The notes under the pieces: generated by a model
What the model was told of the DNA's origin: nothing
What the model saw: only the letters and a program-made list of their open reading frames with translations
Databases searched by the model: none
Part shown: piece after piece, positions 17,368 to 25,859 of the stretch
How positions within the stretch are numbered: position 1 is the first letter of the stretch
Layout: each line of letters starts with the position of its first letter
Made by a program: the position numbers and the translations under genes
Virus record (IMG/VR): IMGVR_UViG_3300028374_000023
Coordinates: 1 to 48,805 of that record
Strand: one strand, 5' to 3'
Length of the DNA: 48,805 bases
From: a virus

Positions 17368-18270
17368 ATGGATACACACAACGCACGACAATTTAACGAT
17401 TTATTCGTTCACAATTTAGATTCACCAGAAGGAAAGGAAAAGGTTGCAGCAGAATCTGCAGCATTTGTCCGTGAAAAACTACGTGAGGTTTCTTTCGCAA
17501 GAAAGATTTTACCACCTCAATACGTTACTAAGGCAGATTTACAGGTTTCTGTAAACCATGACGGCCTAGTTAAAATCATTGAATTAGAACCAGAGTCTAA
17601 GGCAATGTTCATTAACTTCCGTGGTGAGCCAACAACTAACTACGTAGAAGGAAAAAGAGTAGAGCTGAAATTTCACGAAATCAGTTCCGAACTATTCCAA
17701 AAAGCAGAGCAAGAACTTCTTGCTTACAGAATGCCTATTACCCAGGTAATTGAGCGTAACTCTGTTCTGGACATCCAGAAACAAGAGGACGTTGCTTTCT
17801 TAAAGCACGTTGACGCAGCGATTACTGTAGAAGGTAATAACGTTAATGCTAGTTATAACTCGGAAGCCATTCCAGAAACAGAGATCCGTAATCTTTTCGC
17901 AAAGATTGAAGCAAACCAGCTACGTGCTGAGTACTTGCTAATGGATCAACTCATGTTCAACCGATTAATCATCGACAACAATACTAACGGAACCTTTGGT
18001 GACGGTGGTATGAAAGGCGAGATTGCAGTAAACGGGTACAAGTACCCTACACTGTTCGGACGTAAGATTATTGTATCTAACAAGACAGACTTGTTAAATA
18101 ACAAAATCTATGCGTTCACTTCACCGGAATTCATGGGTGAGTTCTGTATCATGAATGATACTAAATTCGACATCGACAAGAAAAGAAACATAATCAGCTG
18201 GTCGGCTTACGAGTCAGTCGGTATGATTATCGCAAACACTAAGTCAGTAGCTAGCTTAACTTTAAGTTAA
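17368..18270 (+). CDS. Major capsid protein
   Basis: The 300-residue protein starts MDTHNARQFNDLFVHNL and follows the HK97-fold arrangement used by many myoviruses: a helical N-terminal region, FINFRGEPTTNYVEGKR near residue 83, a long spine-helix-like region (NLFAKIEANQLRAEYLLMD, about 175-195) and a beta-rich C-terminus (SAYESVGMIIANTKSV). It is preceded by AGGAGGT and a second AAGGA and followed by a strong terminator, consistent with very high expression. The only Trp is TGG. It forms the icosahedral shell. Confidence 0.85.
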   Translation: MDTHNARQFNDLFVHNLDSPEGKEKVAAESAAFVREKLREVSFARKILPPQYVTKADLQVSVNHDGLVKIIELEPESKAMFINFRGEPTTNYVEGKRVELKFHEISSELFQKAEQELLAYRMPITQVIERNSVLDIQKQEDVAFLKHVDAAITVEGNNVNASYNSEAIPETEIRNLFAKIEANQLRAEYLLMDQLMFNRLIIDNNTNGTFGDGGMKGEIAVNGYKYPTLFGRKIIVSNKTDLLNNKIYAFTSPEFMGEFCIMNDTKFDIDKKRNIISWSAYESVGMIIANTKSVASLTLS

Positions 18271-18292
18271 TCCTACTAACTAGTAGATATTT

Positions 18293-18326
18293 AAAGGCAG
18301 TCTCATTGCGAGTCTGCCTTTTTTTA
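18293..18326 (+). terminator. Rho-independent terminator after the capsid gene
   Basis: AAAGGCAG...CTGCCTTT with internal CTC/GAG pairing is followed by a run of seven T. It closes the scaffold-capsid transcription unit. Confidence 0.85.
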
Positions 18327-18336
18327 TTTATCTTTG
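18305..18336 (+). promoter_or_regulatory. Possible Bacteroidota-type promoter for 18341 (leaderless)
   Basis: TATCTTTG at 18329-18336 matches TAnnTTTG exactly. ATTG at 18305-18308, 20 bases upstream, is a three-of-four match to TTTG. The ATG follows after four bases, the same spacing as at 5477. The -33 part lies in the terminator stem. Confidence 0.35.
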
Positions 18337-18340
18337 GTAC

Positions 18341-18934
18341 ATGACAGATATTTTAAATTTGTACCTAGGTAACAGAGATTCAGGAAAAACCAAGCTACTA
18401 GTTTCCAAACTTTTAGAGTCCTTAGCACATAATCCCGGGAAAAGCCCAGATAAATTTGTGTTTATATCAATTCAAAGAGACAAAGAGTTCTTGGCAAACA
18501 ACCCTGACCTCATACCCCTTCGTAATAAATTCACTTACATACAGATATCTGATATAAACTATCCAGAGCCACAACTAGATAGAAAACTAACAAGTAAGAG
18601 ACCCCATTTTTTATTCTTAGACGAGTTTGATCTATATGGAAATAACGCATTAGATGTTATTCTTTACATTTGTAATCATCAAAAAATGGAACAGATATAT
18701 GCAGCAACATCACCCTACAGATTTAGAAGATTCGAAGAGATAAAGCAAGCACTTCACAACCAATACTCTAACAAGGATCTACTGATCGAATTTTTACTTA
18801 TTTCAGATTGGGAACATGGATATCTTTTTAACCCTGATACGGCTGAAATTTATTTAAAACAGAAGTTACGTCCACAAACTATCCTTACTGAAGGTTTTGG
18901 ACTCTATACAGAGTTGACTAATCTAAAGATATAG
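18341..18934 (+). CDS. P-loop ATPase of unknown role
   Basis: The 197-residue protein has LYLGNRDSGKTKLLVSKLL near residue 8, a Walker A motif, and RPHFLFLDEFDLYG near 85, a Walker B motif with a following acidic residue. AATSPYRFRR near 127 may be a sensor region. The arrangement resembles Zot-like or ABC/RecA-type single-domain NTPases. It lies between the capsid and neck genes, so it could act in assembly, though no structural role is established. Both visible Trp codons are TGG. It probably has its own promoter in the terminator region. Confidence 0.7.
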   Translation: MTDILNLYLGNRDSGKTKLLVSKLLESLAHNPGKSPDKFVFISIQRDKEFLANNPDLIPLRNKFTYIQISDINYPEPQLDRKLTSKRPHFLFLDEFDLYGNNALDVILYICNHQKMEQIYAATSPYRFRRFEEIKQALHNQYSNKDLLIEFLLISDWEHGYLFNPDTAEIYLKQKLRPQTILTEGFGLYTELTNLKI

Positions 18935-18962
18935 AGTATATTAAATAAAAAACCAATACATT

Positions 18963-19445
18963 ATGTTAACGAACGCCGAATTAAGTGCCTCCTCAGTACC
19001 CGCAGATATGCAGGGCAGGGTTGATAGATTAAGAAAGTTTCTAGGGGATACCGAACAATTGAATGATCTTACAGAGGCCCAAGAAAATACAGATATTGAA
19101 CTTTATTATGCATTGCAAGATGTGTTTGAACAGATGAACTACGAAATTGAGCCTACCTCTTTACATTTTCAAAAAATATCAGAAATCCCGTGAACTATTT
19201 TAAGGGACGGAGCTTTTCTAAATGTTTTAATATCCAAAGGGATACTAAGCGCAAGGAATGTTTTATCATACAATGACTCTGGTGGAATAACTGTAAAAGA
19301 CCAAGATAAGTATGGTAGATACACCGTGTTTTTTAATATGCTTATTTCCCGTTTTATGAGAGCCGCTCAAGCCTTTAAAAGAGCCAAAAATATTGATGGA
19401 GGATATGGTGGGGCTTATAGCGAATACAGTGATAGCCTTAGTTAA
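18963..19445 (+). CDS. Probable neck / head-tail adaptor protein (TGA=Trp)
   Basis: The 160-residue frame contains TGA at codon 77 (EIP-Trp-TILRDGAFL). The segment WTILRDGAFLNVLISKGIL, then LSYNDSGGITVKDQDKYGRY, resembles neck or adaptor proteins of large myoviruses, in which a Trp precedes an L.DGA motif. Position between capsid and tail sheath genes supports a connector role. It ends at TAA five bases before the next ATG. The exact protein (first or second neck ring) cannot be told from sequence alone. Confidence 0.6.
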
Positions 19446-19450
19446 TCCTT

Positions 19451-20248
19451 ATGATAGCTTTAGAAAAACTCTCCGTATTTAGAAACAAGCCAAACTCACT
19501 AGACCTAGAGTGAGCCTTTAAAGATACTGTGGAAGACTTAAATGATTATGAAGTATCTATTTATGTCTCACAGGCCCCTTCAAACAACTTATCCGAATAT
19601 AACCTTATAGATTCCGGCATATCTGCAAACACATATGTCTACGAAGACTTTACTCCCAGCGGATTAGCACACGGGACAAGACAGTGGTACTACAAACTAA
19701 AGATAGAAAACACTGATACCCAGGAAAACTCCATAACAGATTATTACTACCTTAATAACGAAAGACCTAATTTAAAGTGGTTAAAAATATGAAGGCAGAA
19801 AGATCTGGTTCTTAGAAAAAAGAGCGGTAGAGATTTTTTCCTTTTAAAAAGAAGGACATGGGGAACTCGTTGCGAGGTTTCCTGGGACCCAGTATTATTT
19901 AAACAGACTACAGACGTATGTTCAGATTGTAACTGTTGGGGAACCGGTTGAAGAGAGGGGTATTTTAAACCGCAAAAAGTTAGAGGAATGGTAACCCCAG
20001 CAGCCCAGGTAAAAGACATAGGGTTATGAGGAGAATTTTATCCTAGTGATGTCATGTTTACTACTTTGAACCGTCCCCCACTAGAAGCAGGTGATGTTGT
20101 AGTTGACGCAAAAACAGATAAAAGATTTTTTATACAAAGAGTAAGAACCCTGGAACTATTAGGAGTAGTCATAGAACAGCAAGCACAATTAAGTGTCATA
20201 CACATAGACGATGAAATTTATGAATACTCAATCGAGGATTATAGGTAA
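19451..20248 (+). CDS. Head-tail connector-region protein with zinc-ribbon-like motif (TGA=Trp)
   Basis: The 265-residue frame contains four TGA codons (21, 114, 167, 193). Residues about 1-100 resemble a fibronectin-III-like beta domain (LEWAFKDTVEDLNDYEVSIY...). Residues about 140-175 carry RCEVSWDP...CSDCNCWGTGWRGGYF, where the aromatic following GTG is encoded by TGA. A C..W...C..C...GTG..GGY pattern is found in some phage connector or baseplate proteins. A small beta-rich C-terminal domain follows. It has more Trp per length than any other gene here, 5 TGG and 4 TGA. Location implies a connector or proximal tail component. Confidence 0.65.
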
Positions 20249-20400
20249 TGATTAAAAAAGTAGAAAGAGAGAGAAATGAGGTAAGGGACAAAGATTTATT
20301 GTCACAAATAGCTCTTGAAGTAGAACAAGAAAAAGCAGAAGATAAGATTAAAAAAGAAGGAGCAGAAGTAGCACGTGATTACACCGTCGTTGAGGATTAA
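20248..20400 (+). CDS. Small charged helical protein
   Basis: This 50-residue frame starts in a TAATG overlap with the previous gene and ends at TAA, overlapping the next GTG start by 26 bases. It reads MIKKVERERNEVRDKD, then ALEVEQEKAEDKIKKEG, a single amphipathic charged helix. Both overlaps suggest it is translated as part of the operon. Function unknown; a small assembly factor is possible. Confidence 0.5.
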   Translation: MIKKVERERNEVRDKDLLSQIALEVEQEKAEDKIKKEGAEVARDYTVVED

Positions 20401-21244
20401 AAAAGTATTTTTATCTTTTATACAAACTTATTTTAGTGGACACACGAAATACAAATGGGACATTAATCCTAAAAACACAAAGATTATTGTAGCCGATAAG
20501 TATGCAACTGAATTAGGGATCGCAGCTATGAGACCAACGGTAATAATAGATCGTGGCCCTATAGGGCTAACTGGTAGGTATCGATCCGAGGCATTACCAA
20601 ACAATGATTCCAGAGACTCAGGACTAGAGAGGAGATTTTATTCTAAATCCGGCGGCTCCAGACAAAATAACTACAAATTGACCCAAACCTGGGGATCTAA
20701 TATAAATCTAAGAGTCATGGCAAAAAGGCACTACATTGCTGATGAAATAGCAAATGATATTTTTATACAGCTGTGGGCGCATAGAGAGTGGTTTAAGGAA
20801 CAAGACAAAGGTATACATACCATGAACGGCCTAACCTTGGGAAGAGAACAAACTTTAAAATTATCAGCGGGCGGTATAGAAGTAGCAAACGTAGACATCT
20901 CTTTTAATGTGGAAAGACAAGAAACAGTGAGGTTAGGAGAACGTATGTATAACTGTAGAGTCTACAACGGAGAGGATGAGTTGTATGAAGGAATAGATTT
21001 CCATGTTACTCCAAGTGGTGTCCAAATCGAATTGGTAAATGACCCAGGTAGTCAACTAAATCTGACCATAGACTACATAGACGCCGTAACACTGGAAGAA
21101 AAAAGCGATATAAACTTGATTACTGTCACCGGAAGTAATAGATTATATACAGTCCCGGATAATGGAAAAATCTATGGATATTATAATCTTTTTGAAAGCT
21201 TTACAGCAGACAATACTGGAACAGAAATAATTAACGAAAATTAA
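20375..21244 (+). CDS. Tail-completion-region structural protein
   Basis: The 289-residue protein starts at GTG (MITPSLRIKKVFLSFIQTYF). The first half has mixed alpha/beta character (TVIIDRGPIGLTGRYRSE, QTWGSNINLRVMAKRHYIADEIAN); the second half is beta-rich (YEGIDFHVTPSGVQIELV, LNLTIDYIDAVTLEE). Position just upstream of the sheath gene fits a tail terminator or completion protein that joins neck and tail. All Trp codons are TGG. The family is not certain. Confidence 0.6.
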   Translation: MITPSLRIKKVFLSFIQTYFSGHTKYKWDINPKNTKIIVADKYATELGIAAMRPTVIIDRGPIGLTGRYRSEALPNNDSRDSGLERRFYSKSGGSRQNNYKLTQTWGSNINLRVMAKRHYIADEIANDIFIQLWAHREWFKEQDKGIHTMNGLTLGREQTLKLSAGGIEVANVDISFNVERQETVRLGERMYNCRVYNGEDELYEGIDFHVTPSGVQIELVNDPGSQLNLTIDYIDAVTLEEKSDINLITVTGSNRLYTVPDNGKIYGYYNLFESFTADNTGTEIINEN

Positions 21245-22015
21245 ATGAGTAAAGTAAAGGGATTATTTAAAGCTCTAAATTATATAAGGGGCGCAAAAAG
21301 CTCAGGAAAGGCTTTTAACCACGCGGTTAAATCGAAGTCACCTAGCTTAAAAAATATGAAAGAGTACGGTAGTACTGTTTGAGAAAAATCAAAAGTCGAT
21401 TACAGGGATGCCGGAAAATATATGGCACGGTTCAAAGACCCTGTCAATAATGTGTCGAAAGACATACCAAAGAATATTAAAATACCAAAGATGCAGCATG
21501 ATAGCTCTTCAGGTAGAGCAGTTAGAACTTCTCTAGGAAATACAGCGGACGCTCTTTTAAAAGTCACAAAAGACGTTAAAGGGAAAGGCATGATCGGAGG
21601 TACTACACAGGTTGGAAAAAACTTCGGTAAATTAACCAAAGAACAGCTTAAAGGAGATTTACATAAAGAGGTTTTCAATCCAGTAGTGTACAAGAAAAAT
21701 GGTGAGTCTTATTTAAAGACAAAGTCCAAATTTCTAAAAGATCGTAAAGTGGTTAGCACCACAAACCGGGACTCAGTTATCGTTAGAAAACGTAAAGGAC
21801 TGACGCCCGTTTCGATAGCGTTAGGAGGAAGTGGGGCCAGTATTGGTGCAGCTTCTTATGCTCTTAGCAATAAAAACAAACCGCAGTCAAAACGACTGCA
21901 AGAAGCAGCTGTTGATACAGCCTTGTTTACCGTGTCGGCCCCGGTAGGGCTAGCCGTAGCGCTATCTCGAGGTGCGAAAGCAACGCAGCGCAAGAAACAA
22001 AATGAAATAAAATAA
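21245..22015 (+). CDS. Hypothetical basic protein with Gly-rich segments (TGA=Trp)
   Basis: The 256-residue protein starts MSKVKGLFKALNYIRGAK, passes TGA at codon 46 and ends at TAA. It is strongly basic, with a Gly/Ala/Ser segment (IALGGSGASIGAASYALS) near residue 200 and a second hydrophobic stretch (LFTVSAPVGLAVALSRG) near 232. Composition resembles the accessory proteins at 2225, 5846 and 7183 rather than its structural neighbours. It lies 17 bases before the sheath gene. Possibly a minor virion protein delivered to the host; unrecognised. Confidence 0.6.
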
Positions 22016-22032
22016 AAATAAGGAGATAAAAA

Positions 22033-23637
22033 ATGGCATATACAAAACCTGCTGCTACAGTAAGACAGGTCCAGAAGACAGCTAGTTTCCCATTACCGGA
22101 TCCTACCTTAGAATCTTGTGTTGTAGGCCCCGGCTATTACTGGCAAGATCCTGAGAGAGACGATAATGAGAATAGTTCTATATATACGACATCGTATGAT
22201 GGAAGTGAGCTCGTAGTTTCTGGAAGTGCATTTTCTTCACATACAGATTATATTGAGGACACAGTTATTGTAGACCTCATTAGGACTGAGGGGCCAAACG
22301 GCACTATCGGTTCAGTTAAACACTTAGTGAAGGACACAGATTTTACCGTATCCGGAGAGAATATCACAATTACAGCAGATATTTCTGGGTTCGATGTAGA
22401 CAATGCTGATAAAGCCAATGTAAGAGTTGGATTTTTAGCAAAAAGAACAGATTTAAATAATAACTATCAGAAAGTAATTGAGGCTCAAGACATTATAGAC
22501 TATGTTGGACAACCGGTTCCTTGGAACCCTTTAGCTTATGGAGCTTCTCTGGCCATGTCAAATGGAGGAGTAAGCACAAATATTCTTGGAGTAGATCCAG
22601 GTACAGGCGGTGATTCATCTAGCTTTTCAAACGCGGTAACAGCTCTTGAAAATAAAGAAAAAGTTTATGCAATAGCACCTTTAACTAGAGTAGGATCTGA
22701 GGCGGATAAGTTTGCAACGCATTGTAATGCGATGTCAGTACCCGCTGAGGGGAAAGAACGTATCGCCTTTGTTTCCAAAAGAGTAGATTACTCCCCAGAA
22801 GAAACTACACCGACTACTAATTCTGAAAAACAAGAGGTAGCACAAGCTATCCAAAATGTCAGTGCAGCGTCAGGCGAAAAGAGATTCTTTTCTATACACC
22901 CAGACGCGGGGTATGTTGAAACAAGAGCTCATGTAAGCACTCTTTCAGACTCTTTCATACAAGCCGTTTTTGGATCAACTTTTAGTTTAAAGCCTAAGTT
23001 CGTAACAAATGTTACTGCAGGATCAACCAAGTTTAGAGCTTTTAGTGAGATAACTTCTTCAGCAATTACTACTTTAAAGGCAAATGATATTGATTTCGTA
23101 ACAGTTTATTATCCGGTACCCGGATACTATTTTGGTGCAGCCCTTGTAGGTGCTGTAGCTGGTAAGAGGCCAGAAGAGCCATTAACAAACAGCGGAATAA
23201 ATGGATTCTCTATGCTTTATAAGAGTAATGACCACTTTAATAAATCACAGCTAAATACTATCGCAGAAGGCGGTACCTGGATTTTAGAAGAGAGGGGAGT
23301 AGGAGCTATTATAAATAGACACCAGTTGTCTACAAACGCAACAACAATTCAAACTAGAGAGTTATCTATTACTACTCAAATTGATTACGCTTCCAAATAT
23401 ATAAGGGACCTAGTGTCACCTTTAATTGGGAAATTTGTAATATCAGATGGGTTTTTAAAACAGCTTAGGGCTGCGATAGTAAGTGCAGGAAACGAACTTG
23501 TAGATCTAGGCTATGTAAGAGCTGTTGACGTTTTAAATGTATACCAAGATGAAGTTCAACCAGACACTATAAAAGTGGATCTGGCGATAACACCGCTTTA
23601 TCCAGTTAATTACATAAAAATAACTCTAGAATTTTAA
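22033..23637 (+). CDS. Tail sheath protein
   Basis: The 534-residue protein matches contractile tail sheaths: a beta-rich N-terminal region with insertions, then PGYYFGAALVGAVAGKRPEE near residue 365, LNTIAEGGTWILEERG near 412 and the C-terminal domain IDYASKYIRDLVSPLIGKF ... PLYPVNYIKITLEF that interlocks neighbouring subunits. Family length is 450-700. AAGGAG precedes the ATG. All three Trp codons are TGG. It contracts to drive the tail tube through the cell envelope and defines the virus as myovirus-like. Confidence 0.9.
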   Translation: MAYTKPAATVRQVQKTASFPLPDPTLESCVVGPGYYWQDPERDDNENSSIYTTSYDGSELVVSGSAFSSHTDYIEDTVIVDLIRTEGPNGTIGSVKHLVKDTDFTVSGENITITADISGFDVDNADKANVRVGFLAKRTDLNNNYQKVIEAQDIIDYVGQPVPWNPLAYGASLAMSNGGVSTNILGVDPGTGGDSSSFSNAVTALENKEKVYAIAPLTRVGSEADKFATHCNAMSVPAEGKERIAFVSKRVDYSPEETTPTTNSEKQEVAQAIQNVSAASGEKRFFSIHPDAGYVETRAHVSTLSDSFIQAVFGSTFSLKPKFVTNVTAGSTKFRAFSEITSSAITTLKANDIDFVTVYYPVPGYYFGAALVGAVAGKRPEEPLTNSGINGFSMLYKSNDHFNKSQLNTIAEGGTWILEERGVGAIINRHQLSTNATTIQTRELSITTQIDYASKYIRDLVSPLIGKFVISDGFLKQLRAAIVSAGNELVDLGYVRAVDVLNVYQDEVQPDTIKVDLAITPLYPVNYIKITLEF

Positions 23638-23654
23638 TACTTAGGAGAAAATAA

Positions 23655-24356
23655 ATGTCACTAGAAAATCTATCAAACTGGAAAGCTAACTTTCCAAATA
23701 AACAGAATGTACAGCCCGACGAGCACGAAGGTGCCCTGAATGGTGCGTATCTCTCTGGCGAGAGTGCTGTTATTGTTAGTGGACCTCCGGTTTTATCCGG
23801 GTCTGCGGCCTCTTTATACCCAATAGGGTTAGTACAGAGTGCACAGCTACAGCAAAATAAACAATTAAATGAAATATTTGAGATAGGAGGTAGAACACCT
23901 TTCTTCATTCCAGCTAGGGTAAGAGTAAGAGCTTCTTTAAGTAGAGTTTTATTCGATGGCCCGTCTCTTTTTTATGCAATGTACGAAAGAGAGTCAAACG
24001 ATGGTGGGACACCGACTGTTCCCTCATCAGCAGATTTTGGAAGCGGTTCAAGCCACTCTTTAAATAATCCAACCATGCCATACCCGGATTCAGGTATTAT
24101 CGATACTCAATCGGAGAGTCAAAATGCTAACCCAGGAAAATTCTGGGGCAACTTAGGCTCTGCAATATTCAATAGACCGTTAGGTTTAGGATTTGTACTT
24201 TTTGATATGGATGGAGAGCCTTATGGAGGTGTTTATTTAGAGAAGTGTTATATTCAATCCCATTCTTTTGGGATTAGCGCTAACGCTACTGTTCTTGCAG
24301 AGAATGTAACCCTATCAGCTTCCAGGGTCAAACCTTTGGATGCATCTGGGCTTTAA
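23655..24356 (+). CDS. Tail tube protein
   Basis: The 233-residue protein follows the sheath after 17 bases, as in most contractile-tailed phages. It is beta-rich with Gly/Ser loops: PIGLVQSAQLQQNKQLNEIF near residue 56, FEIGGRTPFFIPARVRVRAS near 74 and GGVYLEKCYIQSHSFGISAN near 195, the last typical of tube-type folds. TTAGGAG precedes the ATG and a terminator follows. Trp codons are TGG. It polymerises into the inner tube. Confidence 0.8.
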   Translation: MSLENLSNWKANFPNKQNVQPDEHEGALNGAYLSGESAVIVSGPPVLSGSAASLYPIGLVQSAQLQQNKQLNEIFEIGGRTPFFIPARVRVRASLSRVLFDGPSLFYAMYERESNDGGTPTVPSSADFGSGSSHSLNNPTMPYPDSGIIDTQSESQNANPGKFWGNLGSAIFNRPLGLGFVLFDMDGEPYGGVYLEKCYIQSHSFGISANATVLAENVTLSASRVKPLDASGL

Positions 24357-24378
24357 TACTCCCAAATACTTACATGAA

Positions 24379-24404
24379 AGCCTGGCCAAGTGCCGGGCTT
24401 TTTT
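24379..24404 (+). terminator. Rho-independent terminator after the tail tube gene
   Basis: AGCCTGGC-CAAGT-GCCGGGCT is followed by a T-rich run. It ends the plus-strand head-tail block. A further inverted repeat (GGGAAGAGC...GCCCTTCCC, about 24451-24474) lies between it and the convergent minus-strand genes. Confidence 0.75.
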
Positions 24405-24535
24405 ATTGTATATAAAATCCTAAGCTAAAAAGAAAAATAGATAAGGAATCGGGAAGAGCTTTTCAGCCCTTCCCTACCCTTAACCCATAAACCAACCTAC
24501 TAACTTTGGTTTACAATTGACCCGGTTGGATCAAT

Positions 24536-24721
24536 TTATTCATCGTCAATTTTTAAACCTGGGTCTGACCAGACTTCGATGTCACCTGAAACAGGTACCT
24601 GGTTAACCACAATCTCGCCGTTAGGTACGTCTTCTACCATAGCCGGACCAAAAATGGCAACAAGTATAGCAGCAACTGCGACCAATACAAGTGTAAATTT
24701 TGTCTTATTATTCTTTTTCAT
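24536..24721 (-). CDS. Small membrane-anchored protein resembling an SPFH/prohibitin N-terminus
   Basis: The 61-residue protein has a basic start (MKKNNKTKF), one membrane segment (TLVLVAVAAILVAIFGPAMV) and a short exposed tail (VPNGEIVVNQVPVSGDIEVW) that resembles the beginning of SPFH-domain proteins, where VPxGExxV precedes the domain. Only that beginning is present, so it is a truncated homologue or mimic. It ends at TAA, and its Trp is TGG. It is paired with another small membrane protein at 24741; both could act at the host envelope. Confidence 0.5.
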   Translation of the reverse strand: MKKNNKTKFTLVLVAVAAILVAIFGPAMVEDVPNGEIVVNQVPVSGDIEVWSDPGLKIDDE

Positions 24722-24740
24722 AGTATTATTTTATTAAGGG

Positions 24741-25013
24741 TTATTGTGACGATTGTAGTGCTTTACGCACCGTGTCTGCTTCAGCCTGTGTTTTGGTAGC
24801 TTCAGCGTCTTTTTGTTCTGCCTCGTCGAGTAAGGCTTGTCTAGCGGCTTGAGCTTTTTGCTCTTCTTTTGTAAGCTTATTTAATAAACCTTCATCAGAA
24901 GAATTCTCAGAACTTGATTTCTTTTTTCCAGAACCCACAATCTCGGGTATCTTTATAAAAATAAGCCAGGCAGCTCCTATTACAAGAGCAGCAAATATTA
25001 AAATTTTAATCAT
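24741..25013 (-). CDS. Small membrane protein with coiled-coil tail
   Basis: The 90-residue protein has an N-terminal membrane segment (IKILIFAALVIGAAWLIFIK, residues 2-21), a Ser/Lys-rich linker and a Gln/Ala/Glu-rich helix (AQAARQALLDEAEQKDAEA). Topology resembles inner-membrane spanin or other phage envelope proteins, but no lysis partners are evident nearby, so the role is open. It is the first gene after the tmRNA terminator on the minus strand. The Trp is TGG. Confidence 0.6.
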   Translation of the reverse strand: MIKILIFAALVIGAAWLIFIKIPEIVGSGKKKSSSENSSDEGLLNKLTKEEQKAQAARQALLDEAEQKDAEATKTQAEADTVRKALQSSQ

Positions 25014-25033
25014 GGGATAAAATTAAAGTTAAA

Positions 25034-25068
25034 TAAAAAAAGGGAACCTCAATAAAGAGGCTCCCTTT
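25034..25068 (-). terminator. Terminator downstream of the tmRNA
   Basis: AAAGGGAGCCTC-TTTATT-GAGGTTCCCTTT is followed on the minus strand by a run of T. It lies about 40 bases after the tmRNA 3' end. Confidence 0.8.
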
Positions 25069-25122
25069 AAACATGCAATCTACAACTTGGGTTACACTTA
25101 ACCGTGTGGTGGAGGTGCGGAG

Positions 25123-25859
25123 CTAATGTTATAATTTATTTGTTTCTCATGCCCACCGTTTATATATTATCTTATGAAACATAAAACAACAATTTGTGAT
25201 TGGTGTGGCAGTAATTTTTTGGCTCCTATAAAGGAGCTTAATAGAGGTAATGCTAAATTTTGTTCCAGAAGCTGCGCGGCAAAAAATAGAAATGACGGCA
25301 GAAAAACAGTAATAAAGGATTGTGTAGTTTGTAAAAATAAATTTACTACAAAAGCACACAATGCAAAGTTCTGTTCTGGTAAATGCAAATCAAGGCATTA
25401 CAGAAATAATAAATTATCAAATCAGCGTCCACGTATTCAGCGAAAGGTTTATAAAGCCTTGAAAATTAGCACAGACAAAAACCTGTCATGTTTTATATGC
25501 GGTTGGAATGAAGATCAATGTGATATCCATCATATAACTCCTAGAAAAGAAGGAGGTAATAACTCACTAAAAAACTTAACAGTTTTGTGCCCTAATCATC
25601 ATAGATTAGCTGATCGTGGTAAACTTTCTGATTTGCCTCCCGTTTCCGAGAGATTACGGACTATATCATCATCCTCTTAGCGAGGAGTTGGACGCTCTAG
25701 CTGGTAATTAAGAACTCTAAAGTTCTCCAGTAGTCTCTGAACGTTTCGTGAGTGTACTCACGACTTCGCTGCTGATTAGCATATACTTATATAAATACTT
25801 AGCCTTCCAGCAATTCATCCAATTTTTATCTATATAGTTACCTATATAGTGACCCTTTG
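25123..25859 (-). other. Group I intron in the tmRNA T-loop (737 nt)
   Basis: Core elements read in order on the minus strand: AATTGCTGGAAGG, AATCAGCAGCGAAG, GTTCAGAGACTA (P7 5' strand) and GATATAGTCC (P7 3' strand), then a CTCTCG-GAAA-CGGGAG hairpin (P9). The 5' splice site after GACT is set by P1, GACU/GGUC, with the usual U-G pair at the cut. The last intron base is G (ATTAG before CTCCG), as required. Removing it restores the T-stem exactly. The 3' half is occupied by an HNH endonuclease gene on the opposite strand. Confidence 0.9.
25174..25680 (+). CDS. HNH homing endonuclease, antisense within the tmRNA intron
   Basis: The 168-residue protein has two N-terminal zinc fingers (CDWC...CSRSC and CVVC...CSGKC) and a C-terminal HNH nuclease: CFICGW, then CDIHHITPRKEGGNNSLKNL and LCPNHHRLADRG. 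Such proteins cut intron-less copies of the site and spread the intron. It is encoded opposite to the tmRNA and its 3' end overlaps the P9 hairpin and P7 3' strand. Opposite orientation allows expression without being on the tmRNA transcript. It reads TGG Trp only and stops at TAG. No clear promoter seen. Confidence 0.85.
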   Translation: MKHKTTICDWCGSNFLAPIKELNRGNAKFCSRSCAAKNRNDGRKTVIKDCVVCKNKFTTKAHNAKFCSGKCKSRHYRNNKLSNQRPRIQRKVYKALKISTDKNLSCFICGWNEDQCDIHHITPRKEGGNNSLKNLTVLCPNHHRLADRGKLSDLPPVSERLRTISSSS

